DNA of 64,000 bases from Fibrobacter sp. Its GTDB lineage: Bacteria; Fibrobacterota; Fibrobacteria; Fibrobacterales; Fibrobacteraceae. Made by a program: the position numbers and the translations under genes. Under the pieces are notes generated by a model. It did not search any database and was not told the DNA's origin. It worked only from the letters and a program-made list of their open reading frames with translations. The stretch lies in the NCBI GenBank assembly GCA_017412605.1, contig JAFPWY010000011.1, positions 248,001-312,000 of the forward strand, written 5' to 3'. Below, piece after piece: positions 16,166-24,304 of this stretch (position 1 is the stretch's first letter; each line of letters begins with the position of its first letter).

Positions 16166-16176
16166 GCGTTTTTTAT
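16157..16176 (+). terminator. hairpin containing the fabG stop codon, before acpP
   Basis: AACGCCTAGGCGTT is a 14-bp palindrome centred on the TAG stop of fabG and is followed by more T residues. It could be a weak terminator or a processing barrier separating acpP expression from fabG. Confidence 0.5.
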
Positions 16177-16212
16177 TAAATTTAACCTCAAACAATCCAA
16201 ACGGAGTTAACA

Positions 16213-16455
16213 ATGACACAAGAAGAAATTTTCAAGAAGATTACCGACGTCATCGTCGCCAAGCTCGAAGTCAAGGCCGAAGACGTGAAGATGGAATCCG
16301 AATTCGGCAATGACCTGGGTGCGGACTCTCTCGATCGCGTTGAACTGGTTATGGCTCTCGAAGACGAATTCGAAGTCGAAATCCTCGATTCCGATGCCGA
16401 AAAGTTCCAGAAGGTTGCCGACGTGGTCGCCTTCATCGAATCCAAGAAGGCTTAA
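16213..16455 (+). CDS. acpP: acyl carrier protein
   Basis: 80 aa, highly acidic. ACP carries growing acyl chains on 4'-phosphopantetheine attached to Ser39 in GADSLDRVELVM. Helix II (DRVELVMALEDEF) is typical. It sits between fabG and rnc as in many bacteria. A hairpin just upstream (fabG stop) and a terminator just downstream may let it be expressed at a level of its own. A separate Sfp-like phosphopantetheinyl transferase is encoded at 29882. Confidence 0.97.
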   Translation: MTQEEIFKKITDVIVAKLEVKAEDVKMESEFGNDLGADSLDRVELVMALEDEFEVEILDSDAEKFQKVADVVAFIESKKA

Positions 16456-16484
16456 TTCGGTTCTCATCGGAAAAGCAACTGGAC

Positions 16485-16515
16485 AGGGCGGCCCGAACGA
16501 GGCTGCCCTTTCTTG
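16485..16515 (+). terminator. terminator after acpP
   Basis: AGGGCGGCC pairs with GGCTGCCCT (one G-T wobble) around the loop CGAACGA, followed by TTCTTG. It lies 30 nt after the acpP stop and before heptad element B. Confidence 0.75.
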
Positions 16516-16516
16516 T

Positions 16517-16625
16517 TGATTAGAGATTAGAGACTAGGATCTAGAGGCTGACTCTTAAATCCAAATCTCTAACCCCTAATCCCTATTTTTCCCCTAGATC
16601 CTAGCCTCTAGCCCCTAACCCCTAT
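16517..16625 (+). repeat. heptad-repeat intergenic element B (TAGNNNN type)
   Basis: Left arm units in 7-bp register: TAGAGAT, TAGAGAC, TAGGATC, TAGAGGC. The right arm has the reverse-complement class: CTAGATC, CTAGCCT, CTAGCCC, CTAACCC, CTATT. It ends 5 nt before the rnc start codon and fills the gap from the acpP terminator to rnc. Confidence 0.85.
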
Positions 16626-16630
16626 TAAAT

Positions 16631-17455
16631 ATGGAAAAGAATACTCTACTCCACAAAGTGCTAAAACTCTGGTTTCGCCAGAAGTCCGGTGACGGGCTTG
16701 AGGCAAAGCTCGGGTATAGGTTCCGCGATCCGGAACTGCTGGCCCATGCCCTGGTGCATCGGTCTTTCCTGTCCGGCAAGGACCTCCCGTACACGAACAA
16801 CAACGAGCGCCTGGAGTTCCTGGGCGATTCCGTGCTCAACATGCTGACCACGGAGTTCCTGTACAAGACGTACCCCGACGATTCCGAAGGCAACCTTTCC
16901 AAGCGCAAGAGCGCCGTGGTTTCCGGCCATGCCTGCGCCCAGTCTTCCAAGGAATGGAACCTGGGTGACTACATCAAGATTGGCAAGTCCGAGGCCAAGA
17001 TGGGCGGTCGGGGCAAGGAAACAATCCTCGCCGACGCCTACGAGGCGGTGCTCGGGGCTGTGTACCTGGACGGCGGGCTCGAAGAGGTCCGCGCCATCCT
17101 CAACCGTTTCCATTTCCCGCGGGTACAAGAAATCATCGTGGGCGAGGACTTCGTGAACTACAAGAGCGAACTGCTGGAACTTACGCAGGGCTCCAAGCTG
17201 CACATGTCCCCGGAGTATGCGATTGTGGCCGAAGACGGTCCGGAACACCAGAAGTCGTTCACCGCCGAGGTCTCCGTGAACGGGAAGGTCTACGGCCGGG
17301 GGACCGGCCCGAACAAGAAGAAGGCCGAACAGGAAGCCGCGCGTGTCTCGCTGGAAATTCTCAGGGCCGAGATGGCAGCGGCTGAACCCGAAGCGTCCGA
17401 GAATGCGGGCTCCAAGGCCAAGAAGCAGAAGCAGCGCCACGTGGGCTTGCCGTAA
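16631..17455 (+). CDS. rnc: ribonuclease III
   Basis: 274 aa. RNase III cleaves double-stranded RNA in rRNA and mRNA processing. The signature NERLEFLGDSVL is at about residues 58-69, with the second acidic cluster in DAYEAVLGAVYLDGG. A C-terminal dsRNA-binding domain (about 170-245) ends with TGPNKKKAEQEAA. An extra Ala/Lys-rich tail of about 30 residues follows. The common acpP-(fabF)-rnc order is kept but without fabF. No Shine-Dalgarno is visible: the start codon directly follows heptad element B. Confidence 0.96.
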   Translation: MEKNTLLHKVLKLWFRQKSGDGLEAKLGYRFRDPELLAHALVHRSFLSGKDLPYTNNNERLEFLGDSVLNMLTTEFLYKTYPDDSEGNLSKRKSAVVSGHACAQSSKEWNLGDYIKIGKSEAKMGGRGKETILADAYEAVLGAVYLDGGLEEVRAILNRFHFPRVQEIIVGEDFVNYKSELLELTQGSKLHMSPEYAIVAEDGPEHQKSFTAEVSVNGKVYGRGTGPNKKKAEQEAARVSLEILRAEMAAAEPEASENAGSKAKKQKQRHVGLP

Positions 17456-17499
17456 TAGACGAGAGACGAAAGACGAGAGACGAAAGACGAGAGAGAAGG
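17456..17499 (+). repeat. heptad-repeat intergenic element C (GACGARA type)
   Basis: Immediately after the rnc stop codon come TAGACGA, GAGACGA, AAGACGA, GAGACGA, AAGACGA and GAGAGAA, a regular 7-bp array. Two related units (ACGAGAG, ACGATAG) recur at 17604-17617 just before the next start codon. Confidence 0.85.
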
Positions 17500-17519
17500 C
17501 GTGATTGGTCGCAGGAATT

Positions 17520-17556
17520 GTCATTGCGAGGTGCGAACAGCCCCGAAGCAATCTCC
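17520..17556. repeat. CATTGCGAGG-type dispersed intergenic repeat
   Basis: The sequence starts GTCATTGCGAGG and ends GAAGCAATCTC, with ATTGC (17523-17527) inverted as GCAAT (17548-17552). I recall near-identical repeats dispersed in unrelated bacterial genomes. Here it is a single, slightly degenerate copy between rnc and the binding-protein gene. Confidence 0.6.
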
Positions 17557-17618
17557 GCTAGTCATCTGAAGGGTATGTGGCCCGAGCCTCGAAACTTAAT
17601 CAAACGAGAGACGATAGT

Positions 17619-19418
17619 ATGAAGACGAGAATTTATGGTATAGCACTTGCATCCCTGATGGTGTCGGCGATGGCCCTCACCGCCTGCAACGAGCAGGGGG
17701 CCTCGGGTTCCAAGTCTGCGAAGTCTGCCGAGCTGAACTGCCCGGAACTGCCGCTTGATTCCACCGCCACGGGCGAGTTCGACCCGATTGCCTCGAAGGA
17801 TGCCCGCCCCTGCGGGACGATTACCCTTTGGGGCTCCGCGATGCCGAAGTCGTTTAACATGTGGGAAGACTACAACAGTTTCTCCGCCGAGCTCATGGGC
17901 ATGATGTTCGAGCCGCTCGTGAGTCTGCACTCCACCGAGGACCGCGAAGTCGGTATCCTCGCTGACAGCTGGAGCGTCAGTGAAGATGGCAAGACGTTCA
18001 CCTTCCACGTGGATGCGCGGGCTCGGTGGAGCGACGGCAAGCCCGTCACCGCCGAAGACGTGCAGTTCTACTACGACGTCATCATGGACGAGAAGAACCT
18101 CACGCCGATTTTCAAGGTCGGGCTTAGCCGTTTCGACCGCCCCGAGGTGGTCGACAGCCTCACGGTGAAGATGACTGCGAAGGAATCGCACTGGGGCAAC
18201 TTCTGGGAAGCCGCGGGCATGCTTGCGTTCCCCAAGCACGTGTGGGCCGGCAAGGACTTCAACCAGATTCGCTACGAGTTCCCGGTGGTATCGGGCCCCT
18301 ACAAGATCAAGACTTTCCGCGAAGACCGCTACGTGGAACTGCAGCGCCGAGCTGACTGGTGGGGTTTCCACAAGAACTGGAACCGCGGCAAGTACAACTT
18401 CGAGAAAATCCGCTACCGCTTTATGAACGACCAGACGAAGGCCCTTGAAGCCTTCAAGAAGCAGGACTTCAACGCCTACGCCATCTACACCAGCAGCATC
18501 TGGATGAAGCAGACTGACTTCGACGCCGTCAAGAAGGGCTGGGCCGTAAAGCAGCGTATCTTTAACAAGGAGCCCATCGGCTTCCAGGGCATGGCCATCA
18601 ACCTGCGCAAGCCGCAGTTCCAGGACGTTCGCGTCCGCCGCGCCTTGAGCATGCTTTTGAACCGCGAGGCCATGAACGAAAAGTACATGTTCGGCCAGTA
18701 CTTCTTGCTGAACAGCTACTACCCCGACCTGTGGGAAGGCAACCAGAACCCGACCGCTCCGCTCTACAAGTTCAACCCGGACAGCGCCCGCGCCCTCTTT
18801 GCCGAAGCGGGCTACAAGGTGAACGCCCAGGGCGTGCTCGAGAAAGACGGCAAGGCCTTCGCCATCAACTTCATCACGAGCCAGGAAGACCTGCGCCACC
18901 TCACGCTGTTCCAGGAAGACCTGAAGAAGGTCGGCGTGGTGGCGACCATCGAGCAGATGAGCCAGAGCACGCTTCGCAAACGCCTGGACGACGCCGACTT
19001 CGATTTGTACTGGGTGAACTGGGGCGCAGGCCGCCTCCGCGATCCGGAAGCGAGCTGGTATTCCTCCACCGCACTCCAGAAGGGTACGAACAACCTAGCC
19101 GGTGTGCAGGACAAGGTCGTGGACAGCCTCATCAACTTGCAGAAGACGGAATTCGACCTCGCGAAGCGTAACGAAATCCTGAAGGCTTTGGATAACCGCC
19201 TTGCCGAAATCGTGCCGTACGTGCTCATGTGGCAGTGCGATCACCACCGCATTCTCTACTGGAACCGCTACGGCATGCCCGAGAAGGTGCTGGACCATTT
19301 CAACCGCGAAGACGCCATCCCCGTTTACTGGTGGCTTGACCCCGAGAAGTCCAAGAAACTCGACGCCGCGATGAAATCCGGCGAAAGCCTGCCGATCCCC
19401 GAATACGATGTGAAATAG
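17619..19418 (+). CDS. ABC transporter substrate-binding lipoprotein, family 5 (peptide type)
   Basis: This 599-aa predicted lipoprotein has a signal peptide ending in lipobox LTAC (Cys23). It has the SBP_bac_5 fold: early FEPLVSLHSTEDREVGILADSW, then FHVDARARWSDGKPVTAEDVQFYYD, the classic oligopeptide/dipeptide-binding signature. Family members bind peptides, nickel or sugars for an ABC importer. No permease or ATPase gene is adjacent, so the partner must lie elsewhere. The start at 17619 is chosen because it begins the signal peptide; a longer frame from 17577 would add 14 polar residues. The stop codon leads straight into heptad element D. Confidence 0.9.
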   Translation: MKTRIYGIALASLMVSAMALTACNEQGASGSKSAKSAELNCPELPLDSTATGEFDPIASKDARPCGTITLWGSAMPKSFNMWEDYNSFSAELMGMMFEPLVSLHSTEDREVGILADSWSVSEDGKTFTFHVDARARWSDGKPVTAEDVQFYYDVIMDEKNLTPIFKVGLSRFDRPEVVDSLTVKMTAKESHWGNFWEAAGMLAFPKHVWAGKDFNQIRYEFPVVSGPYKIKTFREDRYVELQRRADWWGFHKNWNRGKYNFEKIRYRFMNDQTKALEAFKKQDFNAYAIYTSSIWMKQTDFDAVKKGWAVKQRIFNKEPIGFQGMAINLRKPQFQDVRVRRALSMLLNREAMNEKYMFGQYFLLNSYYPDLWEGNQNPTAPLYKFNPDSARALFAEAGYKVNAQGVLEKDGKAFAINFITSQEDLRHLTLFQEDLKKVGVVATIEQMSQSTLRKRLDDADFDLYWVNWGAGRLRDPEASWYSSTALQKGTNNLAGVQDKVVDSLINLQKTEFDLAKRNEILKALDNRLAEIVPYVLMWQCDHHRILYWNRYGMPEKVLDHFNREDAIPVYWWLDPEKSKKLDAAMKSGESLPIPEYDVK

Positions 19419-19690
19419 GCGCGAGGTCGCTCGCAAGCTCGCTTTGAGGCACGAGGTCGGCACTTCGTGCCTTTGAGGTGTGCGGTAAATAGAGGTTAGG
19501 GGTTAGGATCTAGGATCTAGGGAAAAATATCACGGCTTCGCCGTCTTATGTTGACGCACGAAGTGCGTGATTCTTTTCACTAGCCTCTATTCTCTAGTCT
19601 CTCGAAGCCTCACAGCTCACTGCTCATACCTCACCGCTCGCGCCTCATCCCCCTAGATTCTAGCCTCTAGATCCTAGCCTCTTACCCAAA
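19416..19690 (+). repeat. large composite heptad-repeat element D
   Basis: It begins on the stop codon TAG (19416-19418). Left part: TGAGGCA/CGAGGTC-type units, then TAGAGGT, TAGGGGT, TAGGATC, TAGGATC, TAGGG. The centre holds short hairpins (CGGCTTCGCCG; CGCACGAAGTGCG). Right part: CTAGCCT, CTATTCT, then GCCTCAC, AGCTCAC, TGCTCAT, ACCTCAC, CGCTCGC, GCCTCAT, then CTAGATT, CTAGCCT, CTAGATC, CTAGCCT. Most units keep a 7-bp step and the right half mirrors the left. Confidence 0.8.
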
Positions 19691-19861
19691 AAAAGTGTTG
19701 TACAAAATTAAACATGTGACGCCTGTCATTTTGTAGTATTTTGGGCAGTTTTTGCACTTGCGCCCTATCACAGTGTAAAGAAAAAGAAACTCTCGTTTGG
19801 AATATTTTCCGTTTTTAATAGTATCTTATATGAAGAATCAGAACGAGGTAGGGTGTAAGCG
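19691..19861. other. AT-rich leader/promoter region of the GLUG surface gene
   Basis: This 171-nt stretch follows element D and has no gene. It is AT-rich with several T runs. A purine-rich stretch (GAGGTAGGG) near 19846-19854 may serve as ribosome binding site for the ATG at 19862. I could not place a convincing promoter. Confidence 0.4.
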
Positions 19862-22800
19862 ATGAAAGTAAAATCCATTTTGTTATTCATTTGGGGATTC
19901 CTGACGGCGGGATCCGTTTTTGCACAAGAGCAGGATGCTGGCTTTGTCAACCTCTATGACGAAGGTAATGGCAACGCCTACATTTCGAGAACTGCCGACT
20001 CTTGCGGTACAGCAGCAAAGCCCCCTGTAGGATATTCGTTTTTCCCGTTTGGCTCGGTCCCCGTTTTGACTGGGACGTGTACGGGCGCACATTTGATCGA
20101 TTCGTCCCACGCCGCTGCAGTCCTGGATTCCCTGTTGAATGCGGATTGGAAACCCGTCTTAAACGATACCCTGAACAAGACGACGGGAAAGATTACCTTT
20201 TTGACGGATTTTAATTTTGCGCAGTATAAGGTGGATGGAACGGACACCACCTGTCTTGTCAACCACACTCCACTCACGTTCAAGGCCGAATACGGCGAAA
20301 TCGACGGGAACCACCATCTCATCGAAAATGTTTGCTATTTCAAGGACATCGACTATTCGGTAGAGAGCCTTTCCGATACGGTCGGCCTTTTCAAGCGTCT
20401 TGATTCGGTCAACGTCCATTACCTGAAGCTTAAAAATTTTCATTTTCGTGTAATGGCCTCCAAGACGCAGTCGGTCCCGACGAAGGATGCGTCGTTCTTC
20501 GGCCCTGTGGGCGCCATGGCTGGCGTGATGATCAATTCGCTGATTTATCAGGATACCTTGATTGACGTTACCGTTTCGGCTCCCATGGCGGGGGGATTTG
20601 TCGGCTATGCGAAAAACAGTACCATCCAGTGGGTATACAGCGACGATGACCTGAAAGTCTACAACCAAGTGGACTTGAACGGCGCGAATTATTATGCGGC
20701 GAGCCGCACTTCCGGTTGGGGGGGCGAATATCACGCCTTCATCGGTGGCCTGGTTGGCTATGCGGTGGATCTCGAAGTGTATGATATCAATGTGATTGCC
20801 CGGGTCGAGAACCTGTCTGAAGATACGTCTACTGTCGTAGGCGGACTTGTGGGCATGTATGCGCTTTCCAAGAAGGCGGATACTCAGGAAAATCGGCTTG
20901 CTATGAAGATTGACAAGGTGGTTATGCCTCAAAAAACCGAGAAGACCTATACCAAGATCAGTGGCGGTAAGTCGATGGGTGGCCTCGTCGGCGAGGCGGC
21001 TATCTACAAGAACGAAGTCAATGAAGCTATGGACCTGTCCATTACGAATGTGGATTTCAATGGTTCCATTTCCAAATCGAAAGGTTCGGACGTGCATGCC
21101 GGCGGCTTGGTTGGCCGCAGCGCCGTTGATGGAGGCTCTATCGTAAAGATCGAGAATGCCTTGGTTCAACTCACCATGAAGGACTCTCTCTCGAATGCCG
21201 GGTTCTATGAATATTCTGTGGGAGGCCTGATTGGCGAAGAGACTTGCGTGTACACAAGGAATACCGTGACGGCCGAATCGTTTGTCTCTATCAGGAATTC
21301 AAGAACCAGTGGTTCCCTTACGGTGGCGAAAAAGGCTGATGCCGAGAATGTGAGCGCCAATGTATTCATGGGCGGTCTGGCTGGCCGTGCTTGTCTTGCA
21401 CGTAATGCGGACGCTCTGTCGGGGAATTCATCGTCGATGGAGATGAAGGTGGCCGTGAAAGGCCTGCGCGGACATTCTGTCGGAGGTAGCGAGATTGCAT
21501 CCATCGATTCCTTGATGGTGGGTGGCTTTGTCGGCAAGGCCGTGACGCGGCCCAATACGAGTGGATCCTATACCAATGGGGATTCCGTCCTGACGGTTCG
21601 CAATGGGCTGTTTACAGGAACGATTGAAGTAACGGATAGCCTGAATCTAGTCCGCATGGGAGGCATCATTGGCTCGTTTGCCGACAATGCCGGTATGCTG
21701 TATGTTGCCTTTGACAATATCCGGGTGAATAATATAGGCGTGATGACCCTCAATCCCAAAGCGGGGGCGGCATTCCCGGTGCAGGGCTCTGCGGCCGTGG
21801 GCGGAATTTGCGGCTATTGCATCATGCCGAATAAAGTCGACCATGTCTGGGTTAGAGGTGCTATCAAAGTACAAGGTGATTTTTCCCAGGCGGACTCCCT
21901 GTTCGTGGGCGGCGTGTTTGGTGGCTTGCTCAGCAGCAAGGACTTTGTCATGCAGAATGCGTACTACATTGGTTCGATGAGTGTTCCCGGCAGTACGCCT
22001 TCGGATAACATCTACGGAGGTTACCTGGCAGGAAAGCTCACGTTGAACGGCACGAAGGTTCTTAGAAAGATTGTTTCCACATACCATAATGGCGATGACG
22101 ACCTGGACGCCTTCGGCTTGTTCGAGGGGGGCAACGCCCGTTACCTGCCGTCGGCGCAGGGGGATGACTGGAGCCTGATCGAGAACGAGTGCAGCGGCAA
22201 GTCCAAGTTGAACGGAAACATGACGTGCTGGGATGTCCGTTACAACGTACGTAACGGCGATGCGGAAAACACAAACGAGAATTTCAATGGTGTAAAGACG
22301 GTCGCTTCCATGAAGACGCCCGAGTTTGCCGACTTCTTGAATGCTCCGTTTGCAGTGGAGGGCAAGGCATATTGGGGATACAAGGCTGCCGAGAACGGTG
22401 GCTTCCCGTACCTTCTTGAGGTGCCTGCCGTCGTCATTCTGCCGTCATCGTCGTCCGAGGCTGTTTCCAGTTCTTCGGAACCGCAGTCGAGCTCTAGCTC
22501 GCAGCTTCCACCTCCGCCAGAGAGTTCCTGCTCGCTGTCTCCTCCTTCGGAAAGTTCCAGTTCGTTCTGGTGGCCCATACCGGCAAGTTCCAGCTCGCTG
22601 CTTCCGCCTCCGCCGGAGAGCTCCAGCTCCCTGTTTGTCCCGTCCAGCTCTTCTGAACTCGTGCCGGTCGTCTTTAGCTCTTCCGAGCAGCCGCTGCCCG
22701 AATCTTCCTCCTCGTTTGTGCTGCCCATGTCTAGCAGCGAACCGGTGATTGTCGTTATCCCGACTCCCGAGATCGAGTCGCACCGTATAGAATGGGCGGG

Positions 22801-24229
22801 TTCCATGGCTAGGCTCAAGTTCAATGCCAGCGTGGATTCCTTGGCGGGCAAGGTCTCCGTATCGGTGCGTGTGTGGGCCGGCGGTTCCGTCGTTGTCGAT
22901 ACGCTGCTGCTTGATTCCGTGCCTGGTTCCGTGCGCGGCGCATCCGTGACTTTTGCAGTGTCTTCCGGCGATTCTGTTGCCTACGAGATTGTTCTGCAGG
23001 GCGATTCCGTCTCCGCCTTCGCCAATGGGGGTGCCAAGGAAGTTCAGCCTGTCCGGTCGAGCCGCTGGCAGATGGTTTCGCTCGCCGATGTCGACCTCCG
23101 CAAGCTCCACCTGGACAAGTACCATGTGCTCTACCGCTGGGATGAGTCACTTTCTGTGGGCGACTACTTGCAGTACCGCGCCTATTCCCGCTCGGACGAG
23201 GTTGCCGCGACCGATGGTTACTGGTATGGTTCGTATGATGGCGTTCCCCTGAAGCGCAAGGCTGGCAAGTATGTCGAAGGTGCCGAAATTGTATGGAACG
23301 TCGACAGCATCCATAGCGGCTGGAACATGGTGGCTAACCCCTACAGCTGGGTGGTTGACCTGTCCGCGATTAAAGACTCCGGAGTCGATGTGTGGAGCTG
23401 GAACGATGAGTCCGGCGAATACGATATCCCGACGGAGCTGAAACCCTACGAAGCAATCTGGCTGAATGCTTCCGGCCCGCAGACGATCAAGTTCCCTGCC
23501 AAGCCCAAGTTTGTGAAGGGCGAGACAAAGGCCCTCGCGAAGGCCTCCTCGCTCAAGAGGTCGTCCGACGGCTGGACGGTCCGTGCCATCTTGTCTGACA
23601 AAAACGGCAAGAAGGATTCCTGGAACATGTTCGGTACGAGCAGCAAGGTGTCTACGAGCTCCGAGCCGCCTTCCGGAATGGGAGACCACGTGTCGCTGGC
23701 GATCGTCGAGTCGGGTCGCGCTCTCGCCAGGTCGTTCCGCCCTGCCGAAGAAGAGATGGAATGGACGCTGAGCCTCTCCGCCTCTAGTGAAAGGACCGCC
23801 TATCTCCAGTTGGATGGCATCGACGATGTCAATGCGACGGGCAAAAAGGTGTTCGTGACGGTTGACGGCAAGACGGTCGAGATGAAGGACGGCAAGAAGA
23901 TTTCCGTGAAGGTGGGATCCCTCAAGAAGACGGCGGTTGTCCGCGTGGCCCCGCATGCCAAGTCCGAGGTGGAATACGCACTCAAGGATGTCCGCACTTT
24001 CCGGAACGGCAGTTCGCTCGATGTCCAGTTCGTTGTGAGCAATGGGCTTGCGGGCTCGAATGCGAAGGTCGAACTGGTGGATCTATCCGGAAAGGTGGTG
24101 GCCTCGCTTTCGAGGACCTCGTTGGCCGGATTGAACAACGTGAGGTTCCCTGCTCTCGAAAGTGGCCTATACGTCCTCAGAATCCGTTCCGGGAGCCAGA
24201 TTGCCGTCAAGAAAGTCGTCTTGCGGTAA
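19862..24229 (+). CDS. surface protein with GLUG-like repeats, Ser/Pro linker and T9SS-like tail
   Basis: 1455 aa with a signal peptide (cut near SVFA-QEQ). Residues about 200-745 hold repeated (V/M)GG(L/F)(V/I)G segments of the GLUG type, found in adhesins and IgA-peptidase-like proteins, which suggest a beta-solenoid. A linker at about 860-966 alternates Ser runs with PPPPESS blocks. A module at about 1066-1376 (starting WQMVSLADVD) is shared with the next gene. The last 75 residues (LDVQFVVSNG...VVLR) look like a T9SS sorting domain. Likely exported and displayed on the cell surface. No enzymatic motif is seen; a role in attachment to fibre is inference. Confidence 0.8.
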   Translation: MKVKSILLFIWGFLTAGSVFAQEQDAGFVNLYDEGNGNAYISRTADSCGTAAKPPVGYSFFPFGSVPVLTGTCTGAHLIDSSHAAAVLDSLLNADWKPVLNDTLNKTTGKITFLTDFNFAQYKVDGTDTTCLVNHTPLTFKAEYGEIDGNHHLIENVCYFKDIDYSVESLSDTVGLFKRLDSVNVHYLKLKNFHFRVMASKTQSVPTKDASFFGPVGAMAGVMINSLIYQDTLIDVTVSAPMAGGFVGYAKNSTIQWVYSDDDLKVYNQVDLNGANYYAASRTSGWGGEYHAFIGGLVGYAVDLEVYDINVIARVENLSEDTSTVVGGLVGMYALSKKADTQENRLAMKIDKVVMPQKTEKTYTKISGGKSMGGLVGEAAIYKNEVNEAMDLSITNVDFNGSISKSKGSDVHAGGLVGRSAVDGGSIVKIENALVQLTMKDSLSNAGFYEYSVGGLIGEETCVYTRNTVTAESFVSIRNSRTSGSLTVAKKADAENVSANVFMGGLAGRACLARNADALSGNSSSMEMKVAVKGLRGHSVGGSEIASIDSLMVGGFVGKAVTRPNTSGSYTNGDSVLTVRNGLFTGTIEVTDSLNLVRMGGIIGSFADNAGMLYVAFDNIRVNNIGVMTLNPKAGAAFPVQGSAAVGGICGYCIMPNKVDHVWVRGAIKVQGDFSQADSLFVGGVFGGLLSSKDFVMQNAYYIGSMSVPGSTPSDNIYGGYLAGKLTLNGTKVLRKIVSTYHNGDDDLDAFGLFEGGNARYLPSAQGDDWSLIENECSGKSKLNGNMTCWDVRYNVRNGDAENTNENFNGVKTVASMKTPEFADFLNAPFAVEGKAYWGYKAAENGGFPYLLEVPAVVILPSSSSEAVSSSSEPQSSSSSQLPPPPESSCSLSPPSESSSSFWWPIPASSSSLLPPPPESSSSLFVPSSSSELVPVVFSSSEQPLPESSSSFVLPMSSSEPVIVVIPTPEIESHRIEWAGSMARLKFNASVDSLAGKVSVSVRVWAGGSVVVDTLLLDSVPGSVRGASVTFAVSSGDSVAYEIVLQGDSVSAFANGGAKEVQPVRSSRWQMVSLADVDLRKLHLDKYHVLYRWDESLSVGDYLQYRAYSRSDEVAATDGYWYGSYDGVPLKRKAGKYVEGAEIVWNVDSIHSGWNMVANPYSWVVDLSAIKDSGVDVWSWNDESGEYDIPTELKPYEAIWLNASGPQTIKFPAKPKFVKGETKALAKASSLKRSSDGWTVRAILSDKNGKKDSWNMFGTSSKVSTSSEPPSGMGDHVSLAIVESGRALARSFRPAEEEMEWTLSLSASSERTAYLQLDGIDDVNATGKKVFVTVDGKTVEMKDGKKISVKVGSLKKTAVVRVAPHAKSEVEYALKDVRTFRNGSSLDVQFVVSNGLAGSNAKVELVDLSGKVVASLSRTSLAGLNNVRFPALESGLYVLRIRSGSQIAVKKVVLR

Positions 24230-24304
24230 TCTTTACCCCTCCAGAATGATATTTTTGTAAGATTCTTTTAGCAAAATCGTCCGATATTATTTATTTTCAT
24301 AGTC

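Noticed and set aside
16517-16625. Heptad arrays considered as CRISPR-like or as telomere-type repeats
   Set aside because: Units are 7 bp with no spacers and are mirrored, not unidirectional. They are internal to operons, so neither interpretation fits.
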